Origin: Oscillospiraceae bacterium
Lineage (GTDB): Bacteria > Bacillota > Clostridia > Oscillospirales > Acutalibacteraceae
Length of the DNA stretch: 16,886 bases
Direction: 5' to 3'
Assembly (NCBI GenBank): GCA_902796535.1
Contig: CADBPL010000142.1
Location: forward strand, 1-16,886
The translations under genes were made by a program, and so were the position numbers. The notes under the pieces are model-generated. The model saw nothing but the letters and a program-made list of their open reading frames with translations. It was not told the DNA's origin and made no database searches. Positions 5,125-12,858 of the stretch are shown in pieces (position 1 is the stretch's first letter; each line of letters opens with the position of its first letter).

Positions 5125-7920
5125 GTGAAGGAAAAGTTTGACAAAGGCAGGGAAAAGATCACGATGCCGGAGGAAAGACCGGAAGAATCGAGACAAGATT
5201 TCCCGGAACCTGTCAGCCGAAGCTTTGCGTTTGACGATGATTTTTTTGATCAGGACGTCACCGAAGAGAGCGAGTGGAACCCGGAGTTCGCCCATTATGA
5301 ATTTGATTCAAAAAGAGTGACCGATCCCTCTCCGGCCGAAAAGAATTCGGAGTTCTATTCGGATGTGTTTGACTCGATCAACGACGAGCTGTCCCAGATC
5401 GAGACAGAGGAAAACGCAGAGCGGGATGCTGCAACGGCGCCCCAATCGGACGCGCCTGTCAAAGGGCAGAACACCCTGAGTTATGACGAGATCCGCTCGC
5501 GGTTCAAAAAGAAGGAAAAACCGAAGGAGCCCGCCCCGCAACAGGCGGAAGGCGGCAGAGCCGGGAGACCGTCGGCGTTTGCGCTGCATTCCGAATTGGA
5601 GCTGGGCGACGATGAGGACTGGGCGGCGGAGCTGCCGGCGGCGGCTGCCGAAGGATCCAATCAAACGGATGATTTCCTGACGCTGGATGCGCTGGAACAG
5701 AACGACAGGGAAGACTGGGTCGTGGAATATCCGACGGCTGCGGCGGAAGAACCGACGCAGAACGCACAGCCGCGTGTTGTGCAGGAACAGCCGGTCGGGT
5801 TTTTGATACCGGACGATACGGAATCGGACGACGGCATGGAGTGGATGGTGGAATACCCGGCGATGACGGTGAAAAAACCAACGCCGGCCGCAGTGCCGCC
5901 CTCCGCCGGAAATCAGGCGCCGCGTTTTTCTCTGATGGATGACCTGACGTTTGATGACAACGACGGCTGGATGGATGATCTTCCGATGCCGGAACAAAAC
6001 GACGGGGAAAAAGAAACGTCAGAAACCCCGGCGGAAACGGCGGAAGAACCGGCGGCGATCGCGGAAGAAACCGGCGCCGAAGGCCGGATGGATGATCTTC
6101 CGATGCCGGAACAAAACGCAGGGGAAAAAGAACCGACAGAAACCCCGGCCGCAGCAGCGGAAGAGCCGACCGACGTTGAACGCTGGATCGACAATTTCCT
6201 GTCGGCGGACACGTCGGAACAGAAAAACAACGAAGAGCCGGCGGCAGAACCGATTGCGGAACCAGCCGACGGCGAAGATGGGACAGAGAGCTTTTCGATC
6301 CTGTCGGATCTGGAGCTGAGCGATGAAGATTTGTTGGAGGATCTGCCGGCAATGCCGCTTTCCCGCCAACCGGAGCCGCCCGCCCCTGAAGAAGCAGCGC
6401 TGCCGGAACCCGAAGCAGTAACGGAGCAAACGGAGGAAGAACCTTTAGCGACAGACGAAGCGGGCGCAGCGGAAGAATCAGCGGATGAATTCCTGACGCT
6501 CGACGCGCTGGAGCAGAATGAAAACGCGGACTGGTCGGTGGAGGATCCGCCCTTGCAGGAGGAACCGATGACCCCGCCGGCAGAAGACGAAGCGGAAGCT
6601 GTGTCGGAGCCGACGACGGAGTTTTCCATGGCGATGGCGCAGGAACCGGCGATTTCACCTGCCGAAGAAACGCCGCGGGGCTTTTCGCTGAGCGACGAGG
6701 ATTGGGCCGATGAATACGCCTCGCAGCCGCTGCGCGAAGAAACGCCGCCGCTGATGTCGGCCGCATCCATGAATATTCGTTTCAACACGGAAAACGAAGG
6801 GGAGAATGAAGATTTGCTGACGCAGCAGCCCGATCCCGGCGAAGAAATCGGGGAGGAAGATATCGCTCTCAGAGAAACGGCCAGAGAGCAGGTTGCGGAA
6901 TTCTACGGCGACGGAGAAGAACCGCCCGAGATCATGGCGCCTTACAGCGCGCGCAAGGGCAACTTTTTTACCCGCAACATTATTCCCGTCAAAGGCGATA
7001 CCGTGCCGGAAATGATTCGCAAGTTCGTCATGCTCATCGCGATCCTTGCCGTGCTCGGCTCAGCCGGTTATCTGTTCAACGATTATGTCATCACCCCCTA
7101 CCGCACGGAAAACCAGATCGAAGAGCTGGGTGAAATGATCGACGAAAACAACATGAACGTGATTCAGGAGGAAGAAAAAATCAAGGCGTATCCCAACGTG
7201 GATTTTCCGGGCGGAATGCTGGAAAAATATGCGGCGCTTTACGCCCGCAACCCCGACTTTGTGGGCTGGCTGAGCATTGACGCGTTTGACATTTCCCTGC
7301 CGGTCGTTCAGGCGGAAGACAACAACAAATATTTGAAGCTCGACTTTGACGGCAAACGAAGCAAATACGGTTCCCTGTTTGTCAACGCATCCAACAACAT
7401 GCGCGATCTGGATATGAACACCACCATCTTCGGCCACAACATGAAAGACATGAGCATGCTGAGCAGGGTGATCAATTATCAGAACGCCAAGGGCTACAAA
7501 AAAGCGCCGGTGATCCAGTTCAACACGCTTTACGGCCAATACAAATGGAAGGTCTTTGCCGTGTTCATCACAAACGGTTCCGAGAGCGGCGATCGCGGCT
7601 ATATGTTCAACTATATGTTTGCCAACCTCAGCAGTGAAAGCGCGCTGGAAAGCTATCTCGGCGAGATCAAGCAGCGGTCGCTGTATTATCCGGAGGTGGA
7701 TATTGCGCTGACGGACAAGATCCTCACCCTTTCCACCTGCACCTATGAATTTGACGACGCACGTCTGGTCGTGCTGGCGCGCATGGTGCGCCCGGGCGAG
7801 ACCGCGGCGGTGAGCGGCAAGGTTTTTGTTAACGAAAATCCCCGTTATCCGCAGGCGTATTACGACAAGAGAAAACTGAACAATCCCTATTACTATGCAG
7901 AACAGTGGTATCCGTCATAA
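5125..7920 (+). CDS. Class B sortase with a giant acidic cytoplasmic repeat domain
   Basis: This 931-aa protein is roughly three to four times the size of ordinary sortases. The C-terminal catalytic domain (about 698-890) has the class B signatures: His771 in FGHNMKDMSML, Cys872 in LSTCTYEF and Arg880 eight residues later in DARLVVLARM. Such transpeptidases cleave a sorting signal on a secreted protein and attach it to the cell wall or a pilus subunit. One transmembrane helix at about 634-654, after MIRK, gives an N-inside topology, so residues 1-630 face the cytoplasm. That region is very rich in Glu, Asp, Pro and Ala, probably disordered, and holds repeated F...LE..D...W..E.P motifs. A short C-terminal tail (NPRYPQAYYDK) follows the catalytic domain. 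The start is GTG at 5125, served by GGAAAGGA (5108-5115); ATG 5164 is an alternative that would remove 13 residues. The substrate is unknown; the secreted proteins downstream are candidates by position only. Confidence 0.93.
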   Translation: MKEKFDKGREKITMPEERPEESRQDFPEPVSRSFAFDDDFFDQDVTEESEWNPEFAHYEFDSKRVTDPSPAEKNSEFYSDVFDSINDELSQIETEENAERDAATAPQSDAPVKGQNTLSYDEIRSRFKKKEKPKEPAPQQAEGGRAGRPSAFALHSELELGDDEDWAAELPAAAAEGSNQTDDFLTLDALEQNDREDWVVEYPTAAAEEPTQNAQPRVVQEQPVGFLIPDDTESDDGMEWMVEYPAMTVKKPTPAAVPPSAGNQAPRFSLMDDLTFDDNDGWMDDLPMPEQNDGEKETSETPAETAEEPAAIAEETGAEGRMDDLPMPEQNAGEKEPTETPAAAAEEPTDVERWIDNFLSADTSEQKNNEEPAAEPIAEPADGEDGTESFSILSDLELSDEDLLEDLPAMPLSRQPEPPAPEEAALPEPEAVTEQTEEEPLATDEAGAAEESADEFLTLDALEQNENADWSVEDPPLQEEPMTPPAEDEAEAVSEPTTEFSMAMAQEPAISPAEETPRGFSLSDEDWADEYASQPLREETPPLMSAASMNIRFNTENEGENEDLLTQQPDPGEEIGEEDIALRETAREQVAEFYGDGEEPPEIMAPYSARKGNFFTRNIIPVKGDTVPEMIRKFVMLIAILAVLGSAGYLFNDYVITPYRTENQIEELGEMIDENNMNVIQEEEKIKAYPNVDFPGGMLEKYAALYARNPDFVGWLSIDAFDISLPVVQAEDNNKYLKLDFDGKRSKYGSLFVNASNNMRDLDMNTTIFGHNMKDMSMLSRVINYQNAKGYKKAPVIQFNTLYGQYKWKVFAVFITNGSESGDRGYMFNYMFANLSSESALESYLGEIKQRSLYYPEVDIALTDKILTLSTCTYEFDDARLVVLARMVRPGETAAVSGKVFVNENPRYPQAYYDKRKLNNPYYYAEQWYPS
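5578..6717 (+). repeat. Degenerate 20-residue motif repeated in the sortase N-terminal region
   Basis: Copies begin at protein residues 152, 184, 226, 268, 390 and 456, with a shortened one at 520. The consensus is FxLxxxLExxDxxxWxxExP: Phe1, Leu7, Glu8, Asp11, Trp15, Glu18 and Pro20 recur, with substitutions such as Thr for Leu7 and Asp for Glu18. The copy at 390 lacks one residue and the Trp. Spacings between the first four are 32, 42 and 42 residues; linkers are Pro/Ala/Glu-rich. Copies at 184 and 456 share FLTLDALEQN exactly. Aromatic residues at fixed positions in an otherwise acidic disordered region suggest short binding motifs. Confidence 0.8.
5965..6171 (+). repeat. 117-nt in-frame duplication within the sortase gene
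   Basis: About 90 nt beginning at 5965 recur at 6082, a 117-nt (39-codon) shift. The 30 nt at 5971-6000 are identical to 6088-6117 (protein MDDLPMPEQN at 283 and 322), and similarity continues through GEKE.TETPA with scattered changes. This is a more recent event than the degenerate 20-residue motifs and shows that the acidic region grows by in-frame duplication. Confidence 0.85.
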
Positions 7921-7942
7921 GTAAACTCAGGCAAGAGCAAAG

Positions 7943-7977
7943 GCGCGGGCCGGCAGGCGTTCAGCCGGCCGCTGCGC
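7943..7977 (+). other. GC-rich intercistronic hairpin
   Basis: Between the sortase stop and the next start, GGCCGGC (7948-7954) pairs with GCCGGCC (7964-7970) around a 9-nt loop, and GCGC at 7943-7946 can pair with GCGC at 7974-7977. No T-run follows, so it is not a normal intrinsic terminator. It may stabilise an upstream message end, mark a processing point or dampen read-through. Confidence 0.45.
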
Positions 7978-8018
7978 ACGATCAAAGCGGAGGGTACGAA
8001 AAGAGGAGGAAAATAATA

Positions 8019-9281
8019 ATGACTATCAGTTTAATTGCGTTGAATATCAGCGGCGACGAAGCCGTTCAGTCCGCCGCCGAACGGCTGGAGGAATTGCTTG
8101 CGGTTTACGGTGCGTGCACGCTCAGGCCGTGCGAAAATATGCAGCAGGTTTCCGCATCGCTTAACGAGGCTTTTGCCGATGCGGATGTGATCGTTGTCGG
8201 CGTGGAGCCGTCGGCATTTGCCAAGGCAAAGCTTTCGGTGCTGCGCGCCATGCGCATCAAAACCGAGCTGAACAGCGAGATCAGGGAAGCGCTCAGCGCC
8301 GACCCGGAGCTTGACAGTCAGCGCATCGCCACGCACGCCGCGGTGCCGGTCGACTCGACCGTGTTTTTGAGTGAGACCGGTTTTTGCTCCGGCTTTGCGC
8401 TTCGTTCCGGCGACCAGATCTTTATCATGCTGCCGCTGGAGACACAGGCGGCCGAAGCCATGATGCAGGACGGCGTGGAGCCGTACTTTGCGGAAAACGG
8501 GATCGAAAAAGCACCCGAGGAAATCTCGCAGACGGCCATTGACCTGCCGCAGGTGCAGACGCTGCGCGATCTGAATAAAAAGGTCTACTTTGCCGCAGCG
8601 CCGTCGCTGGATCAGTTCCGCGAGCTTTACGGCCCCGGCAACGAAGACGTTTTTGTGTTTGACAGCTATACGTCGGAGCGCAACGGCGAATCGCCCAAAA
8701 GCTATCTGGCCGATCTGGCCCGTTACGCCATTCCGCAGGGGGAAAGCAACGCGTTCGGCGCGGCCATTTCCAATGTGTTCACCGGCGTATCGCGCAGCGG
8801 CGAACAGCGGTTCAATGTTTACATCGCGCTGTCGGACGGGTCTTCTTCCCGTGTGATCCGGTTCCTTTCCCAGCCGGGCGAAACACCGGAGCAGCTGATG
8901 AAAGCCGCTTATGAAATGCTGCTGGATATGATCGAGGAAAAGTGCATTGATGAACATAACAGCGAGCTGTCGGGCGCGGCGGGCGACGATGGGCAGGAGA
9001 TCGTTGAAGATGAATCGCCCAACCAGAAAAAAGCACGCAGACAAAACGGCGTTACGGCGATCGTTTTTGCTGTGCTGTCCCTTCTGATCGCGCTGGCGGT
9101 GCTGCTGTTCTACTGGGGCATGGATAATGCCGAAAAGAACAGCGCCAAAGCCAAAAAGGTTTTGGAGCAGAATACTGCGGTGCAGCAGACGGAAGAGAAC
9201 ACGGACATTGCCTCCTGGTTCCAGGTCCAATCGCTTCAGGAGAATGCTGAAGCCGCAGAGGACGCTGCGGCCGTTCAATAA
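8019..9281 (+). CDS. Membrane-anchored degenerate CinA paralogue
   Basis: This 420-aa protein aligns by eye with the CinA at 3817 but has lost its active-site motifs. Residues 54-66 (DADVIVVGVEPSA) fall where CinA has SEIVLLTGGLGPT. Residues 125-139 (GFALRSGDQIFIMLP) match CinA GCAVEQDGRCAILLP, followed by LETQA instead of GPPRE. After skipping CinA's middle domain, residues 188-212 (KVYFAAAPSLD, then GPGNEDVF) match the PncC start KVALAESCTGG...VPGASDVF, with the catalytic-type Ser replaced by Ala194. Residues 265-274 (FNVYIALSDG) match the strand GLIYVGLDSA. A transmembrane helix at about 345-366 follows a basic KKARRQ, so the CinA-like part is cytoplasmic and about 55 polar residues lie outside. 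ATG 8019 is preceded by AGAGGAGGAAA (8001-8011); in-frame extension upstream to 7905 overlaps the sortase and lacks a ribosome site. Probably an NAD-related or nucleotide-sensing pseudoenzyme; function unknown. Confidence 0.85.
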   Translation: MTISLIALNISGDEAVQSAAERLEELLAVYGACTLRPCENMQQVSASLNEAFADADVIVVGVEPSAFAKAKLSVLRAMRIKTELNSEIREALSADPELDSQRIATHAAVPVDSTVFLSETGFCSGFALRSGDQIFIMLPLETQAAEAMMQDGVEPYFAENGIEKAPEEISQTAIDLPQVQTLRDLNKKVYFAAAPSLDQFRELYGPGNEDVFVFDSYTSERNGESPKSYLADLARYAIPQGESNAFGAAISNVFTGVSRSGEQRFNVYIALSDGSSSRVIRFLSQPGETPEQLMKAAYEMLLDMIEEKCIDEHNSELSGAAGDDGQEIVEDESPNQKKARRQNGVTAIVFAVLSLLIALAVLLFYWGMDNAEKNSAKAKKVLEQNTAVQQTEENTDIASWFQVQSLQENAEAAEDAAAVQ

Positions 9282-9298
9282 AAGAAAGGGGCAGCGCC

Positions 9299-10909
9299 AT
9301 GACCGATTTGAAAATCGTATCGTCGCTTGAAAAAATTTTTGCACACGGCAGCGGCGATTTTTATGAAATCAAAACACTGTCCATGCTGCGCGGCGAGCGG
9401 CTGAACGTTCAGCTTGCCGTTCGCGCCGATGAGCCGGTGCATCTGGCTGTTGTTTGCGACAGCGCGCTGACGCTTTCGCTTTACAACGTGCTGGCCGTTC
9501 CGGGGCAGCTGTTCTATTACGAGGATCATGACGATGACGTGCTTGAATCACCCGACGGCACTTACCCCGATTATCTGGTGCCGATGAAAAACGGCGCGGT
9601 CGATTTGGCCGACGGCTGGTCGGGCGTTTGGTGCGAATGCGAATGCCGGACGGCAGGGGAATATCCCGTCACGTTCCGCCTTCTCAACGAACAAAACGAA
9701 ACGCTTGCGCAGGCGGACCTGACCGTGACGGTTCTGCCGGTCGATCTGCCGGAACAAACGCTTATGTGCACCCACTGGTTCCATTGCGACTGTCTTGCCA
9801 CGTGGTACAATGTTGAGCCGCTGAGCGAGGAGCACTGGACGATCATTGAAAACTACGTCCGCGCGGCGGTGCGCCACGGCATCAACTTTTTGCTTACGCC
9901 CCTGTTCACGCCCCCGCTGGATACCGCCGTGGGCGGCGAACGCCCGACGGTGCAGCTGGTGGACGTGACCGTGGAGCCTGACGGCGGCTATACCTTCGGG
10001 TTTGACAGGCTGCGCCGCTGGTTCGCCATGGCCAGACGCTGCGGCGTGAAATATTATGAAATGTCCCACCTGTTCACCCAGTGGGGCGCCGCGCACGCGC
10101 CCAAAATCGTGGACGTGAACGGCAAAAAGCTTTTCGGCTGGAAAACGCCGGCCGGCGGCAAGGCTTACCGTGAATTTCTGACCGCGTTCGCCGCCGCGCT
10201 CAAGCCCGTGCTCGAGGAAGAGGGCGTGGCGGAGCTTTGCTATTTCCACGTGTCCGATGAACCGGGGATGAGCAGCTTTCGCTCTTATGCCAAGGCCAGC
10301 CGTCTGGTCGGCAGCCTGTTCGAGGGCTTCCACCGCATCGACGCGCTGAGCAAATACGAATTCTACAAAAAAGGGCTGGTGTCGCTGCCGGTGCCGTGCC
10401 TGAACCATCTGGACGATTTTGTCGGCAGGGTCGACAAGCTCTGGACTTACTACTGCTGCGGGCCGTACCGCGATTCGCCCAACCGCTTCATCGCCATGCC
10501 GTCTTACCGCAACCGCGCGCTGGGTCAGGTGCTGTTCAAATATGACTGCGTCGGCTTTTTGCAGTGGGGCTATAATTTCTGGTATTCCGTGGGATCAAAG
10601 CACCCCATCGACCCGTTCCACAACACGGGCGAGGAGGAAGCCTTCCCCGCGGGCGATGCCTATGTGGTCTACCCCGGCGATAACGGCGAACCGCTGGTTT
10701 CACTGCGGTTCAAGGTGTTTTACGACGGGCTGCAGGATCTGGCGGCGCTGAAGCTGATCGAAGCGAAGGACGGGCACGACAAAACCGTTGCGCTGCTGGA
10801 ACACGACATGAGCGCGCCGCTCACCGCCTCCTATTACGAAAAGGGGATCGGCTGGATGATGAACAAGCGCGAGGAGATCAACGCCCGCATTGCGCAGCTG
10901 TATTGCTGA
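9299..10909 (+). CDS. DUF4091 / GH123-like glycoside hydrolase, apparently cytoplasmic
   Basis: This 536-aa protein has the layout of DUF4091 proteins, which are related to GH123 N-acetyl-beta-hexosaminidases: an N-terminal beta-sandwich (about 1-150), a TIM barrel and a short C-terminal beta/helical region. The GH123-type acidic pair is visible as VSDEPG following LCYFH (near residues 316-325), and further family-like stretches are TYYCCGPYRDSPNRF, GFLQWGYNFW and SLRFKVFYDGLQDLAAL. The last two match the conserved FLQWG(Y/F)N and R-x-G-(L/I)-x-D-x-E regions. No signal peptide or membrane segment is present, so it would act on imported or recycled amino sugars. Its start lies 17 nt after the previous stop, behind GAAAGGGG, which indicates the same operon as the CinA-like gene. 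The family is well supported; activity and substrate are not established. Confidence 0.82.
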   Translation: MTDLKIVSSLEKIFAHGSGDFYEIKTLSMLRGERLNVQLAVRADEPVHLAVVCDSALTLSLYNVLAVPGQLFYYEDHDDDVLESPDGTYPDYLVPMKNGAVDLADGWSGVWCECECRTAGEYPVTFRLLNEQNETLAQADLTVTVLPVDLPEQTLMCTHWFHCDCLATWYNVEPLSEEHWTIIENYVRAAVRHGINFLLTPLFTPPLDTAVGGERPTVQLVDVTVEPDGGYTFGFDRLRRWFAMARRCGVKYYEMSHLFTQWGAAHAPKIVDVNGKKLFGWKTPAGGKAYREFLTAFAAALKPVLEEEGVAELCYFHVSDEPGMSSFRSYAKASRLVGSLFEGFHRIDALSKYEFYKKGLVSLPVPCLNHLDDFVGRVDKLWTYYCCGPYRDSPNRFIAMPSYRNRALGQVLFKYDCVGFLQWGYNFWYSVGSKHPIDPFHNTGEEEAFPAGDAYVVYPGDNGEPLVSLRFKVFYDGLQDLAALKLIEAKDGHDKTVALLEHDMSAPLTASYYEKGIGWMMNKREEINARIAQLYC

Positions 10910-10952
10910 GGAACGATTCTCAAAAAATTGCTGAGGAACGATTCTTAAAAAA
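10903..10952 (+). repeat. 25-bp tandem duplication across a stop codon
   Basis: Two adjacent 25-bp units, 10903-10927 and 10928-10952, differ at a single base (C10921 versus T10946). The first contains the last codons and TGA of the glycoside hydrolase gene, so the second is an untranslated copy of the gene end. It lies immediately upstream of the -35 box of the next promoter. Confidence 0.92.
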
Positions 10953-10956
10953 CTCG

Positions 10957-10985
10957 TTGCAATGGCAGACGGATTCTGTTATAAT
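10957..10985 (+). promoter_or_regulatory. Strong sigma-A promoter of the 11089 gene
   Basis: A -35 box TTGCAA (10957-10962) and a consensus -10 TATAAT (10980-10985) are 17 bp apart, with an extended TG one base before the -10. Transcription should start near 10992, giving a leader of about 97 nt. Confidence 0.88.
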
Positions 10986-11014
10986 AGTTATGTTTTCATG
11001 CGGCTTTTTCCAAA

Positions 11015-11052
11015 ACGCAGCAAAAACTGCGTGAGCAGCAGTTTGCGGCTGC
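11015..11052 (+). other. Two hairpins in the 5' leader
   Basis: ACGCAG (11015-11020) pairs with CTGCGT (11027-11032) around a 6-nt loop, and GCAGC (11035-11039) pairs with GCTGC (11048-11052) around an 8-nt loop. They lie in the leader of the next gene, ahead of its ribosome binding site, and match no riboswitch class that I recognise. They may protect the message 5' end. Confidence 0.4.
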
Positions 11053-11088
11053 GAGGGGCGCACGATTAATTATTTGGAGGAGTGCAGG

Positions 11089-12603
11089 ATGTCAAAAACA
11101 ATCAAACTCGCTTTATCTGTTTTTCTTTGCATCACGCTGCTGTTCGGCGCCGTGCTGCCGATGTCTGTTTTCGGCACAGACGCGGCCACGTCGATTCTCT
11201 CTGCCGGCCCTGAGGGCAACGTGCTCGCCAGCACCAAGACGAAGGCCACGCTGAGCGTTACCGCAAAGGACAGCGTCAGCGAGATCAAGCTTGTGCAGCA
11301 GGGCGGTTCGACCGAGGTCTGGGCGGTTGGTTCGACCGGCGTGACGGTTGCCGATAACGGCGACGGCAGCAAGACCTGGACCAAAAAGCAGAATTTCAAC
11401 GAGGGTGTTTATTCTTACACAGCCTACGCGAAGACGGGGGCTGATTTTGAAGCCGCCGGCGTCGATTTCACCGTGAACGCGGTCAGCAAGTCGGTGACGA
11501 TCACCCTGGCCAACACCGGCATCGGCACGCTGACGGCCTATTATAACGGCGGCACAAAAAAGAGCGTCAGCACGAGCACCAAGCTCACCGTGGCGGTTGG
11601 CGACGTAGTCACCCTTGTGGCGAAGCCGACGACGATGAACGGTTGCACCTATGAATTCCTGTTCTGGAACAATAAATATACGAGCCGCATGATCGGCTCC
11701 GACACCACGCTCAAGCTGGAAGCGGTTACCGACATGAATCTGGAAAGCCAGTTTTCGCCCAACAGTCTGAAGCTCAGCGAAACAAACAAGTTTGTGGTTT
11801 ATACGAATCTGGCCGGCAACATTCTCAAAAACATTGAGCTGAGCAAAGACGAAGCGACCGGCGTTTACAAAACCAACGAAGGCAATCTTTTCGATGACAG
11901 CGTCGTGCCGACCGGCCCGGTGCTGCAGGATCATCAGTTTGCCGGCTGGAGCATGACGCCGGCAGAGATCACGGCGAGCGAAAAACGCACGGTCATCGTC
12001 ACGCCGACCTATACCATGGTTGAAGAATACACGGTCACGATCCCTCAGGGAGATTATGAAGCTTACGGCGCAGGCACTTACACCTGCCGGAACAATGAGC
12101 GCGCGCTGGTGAATATCGGCGCCTCTGCGCAGAATGACGCGGGTCAGGCGTTCCAATACTGGCTGGACTGCGACACGAACGAGGTCGTGACTTATGCCCG
12201 CAGCTATCTGTTCTACGCTGTCAAAAACACGACGCTTCGTCCGGTTTACGGCGATGAGGCCGTTGCGCCGCAGCCCGTTATCCGCATTGCCGCGTTGAAA
12301 TTCAGCAACGCCAGAGCCAACTTCTTTGTGGAGCGTTCGGTGCCGAACGGCTATGAAGTGGTTCAGTCGGGCATCGTTGTCACCAAAGATCAGACGACTG
12401 GTGAAAACGAAGCGGCGCTCGTTATCGGCAACGGCAACGCCGTCAAGGGCACTTCGGTCAACACGTCGGCCGATGGTTTCTACACGGCCGTTGTCAAGCT
12501 CGATAAAGGCAAGACCGTGTGGGGCAGAGGCTACCTGATCTACCGCGACGCGGCGGGCAACATCTGCACCATCTACAGCCCGATCTCTTCTTACACCTAT
12601 TGA
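11089..12603 (+). CDS. Secreted multi-module beta protein (InlB/Flg_new-like repeats)
   Basis: This 504-aa protein begins with a classical signal peptide (MSKTIKLALSVFLCITLLFG..., cleavage around residues 29-33). After an Ig-like region (about 35-130) come three divergent beta modules of the bacterial FYW-repeat type, at about 133-222, 233-308 and 311-389. They show the pattern of hydrophobic strands, a central F-x-x-W (EFLFWNN, FAGWSMT, FQYWLDC) and a final polar strand. The last 105 or so residues form a separate domain ending SPISSYTY. No LPxTG-like motif, C-terminal hydrophobic tail or positive tail is present, so it is released or non-covalently bound. ATG 11089 follows GGAGGA (11076-11081); an upstream TTG at 11074 would overlap that site. 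It has its own promoter and terminator, hence is monocistronic. A surface or extracellular binding role is likely but unproven. Confidence 0.88.
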   Translation: MSKTIKLALSVFLCITLLFGAVLPMSVFGTDAATSILSAGPEGNVLASTKTKATLSVTAKDSVSEIKLVQQGGSTEVWAVGSTGVTVADNGDGSKTWTKKQNFNEGVYSYTAYAKTGADFEAAGVDFTVNAVSKSVTITLANTGIGTLTAYYNGGTKKSVSTSTKLTVAVGDVVTLVAKPTTMNGCTYEFLFWNNKYTSRMIGSDTTLKLEAVTDMNLESQFSPNSLKLSETNKFVVYTNLAGNILKNIELSKDEATGVYKTNEGNLFDDSVVPTGPVLQDHQFAGWSMTPAEITASEKRTVIVTPTYTMVEEYTVTIPQGDYEAYGAGTYTCRNNERALVNIGASAQNDAGQAFQYWLDCDTNEVVTYARSYLFYAVKNTTLRPVYGDEAVAPQPVIRIAALKFSNARANFFVERSVPNGYEVVQSGIVVTKDQTTGENEAALVIGNGNAVKGTSVNTSADGFYTAVVKLDKGKTVWGRGYLIYRDAAGNICTIYSPISSYTY

Positions 12604-12676
12604 TCATGGAACGCTCTTGCGGCCGCCCGAGGGAAAAGGGTGTGCCGATCAGGGATTAACCGATTTAGTGCTTTTC

Positions 12677-12718
12677 AAAAGACCGTCGGGAACACGCAGA
12701 TGTTCCGGGCGGTCTTTT
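12677..12718 (+). terminator. Intrinsic terminator after the 11089 gene
   Basis: AAAAGACC (12677-12684) pairs with GGTCTTTT (12711-12718). The stem continues with three pairs (one G-U), a G/G mismatch and a second 6-bp block GGAACA/TGTTCC around a 6-nt loop (12695-12700). The stem ends in TTTT. It lies about 75 nt past the stop. No gene is visible in 12604-12886 apart from the two terminator hairpins. Confidence 0.8.
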
Positions 12719-12782
12719 GCTTTGCCCCAACCGGAACAGATCGCGGAAAAGGCTCTGTTGAGGCGATGGTTCCCTGCTTTTG

Positions 12783-12810
12783 CGCCCGGAATTCCGGGCG
12801 TTTTCCTTTT
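12783..12810 (+). terminator. Second intrinsic terminator
   Basis: CGCCCGG (12783-12789) and CCGGGCG (12794-12800) flank an AATT loop to make a perfect 18-nt palindrome, followed by TTTTCCTTTT. It is a backup to the terminator 65 nt upstream and insulates the strong promoter that follows. Confidence 0.75.
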
Positions 12811-12858
12811 GGAACGGAACCGTTGCGTGTGACGGAGTGGGACAGCCAAAACGCACAC

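Noticed and set aside
4021..5295. A minus-strand open frame of 424 codons
   Set aside because: It is antisense to cinA, which is well supported by motifs; the reverse translation is His/Arg/Phe-rich without family features.
5504..6788. Long minus-strand frames opposite the sortase acidic region
   Set aside because: They are Ser/Pro/Arg-rich low-complexity shadows of the Glu/Ala/Pro codons on the plus strand.
7905..8018. An upstream extension of the CinA-like gene from the ATG at 7905
   Set aside because: It overlaps the sortase end, lacks a ribosome site and adds Arg/Gly/Gln-rich residues, whereas ATG 8019 has a strong AGGAGG-type site at the right distance.
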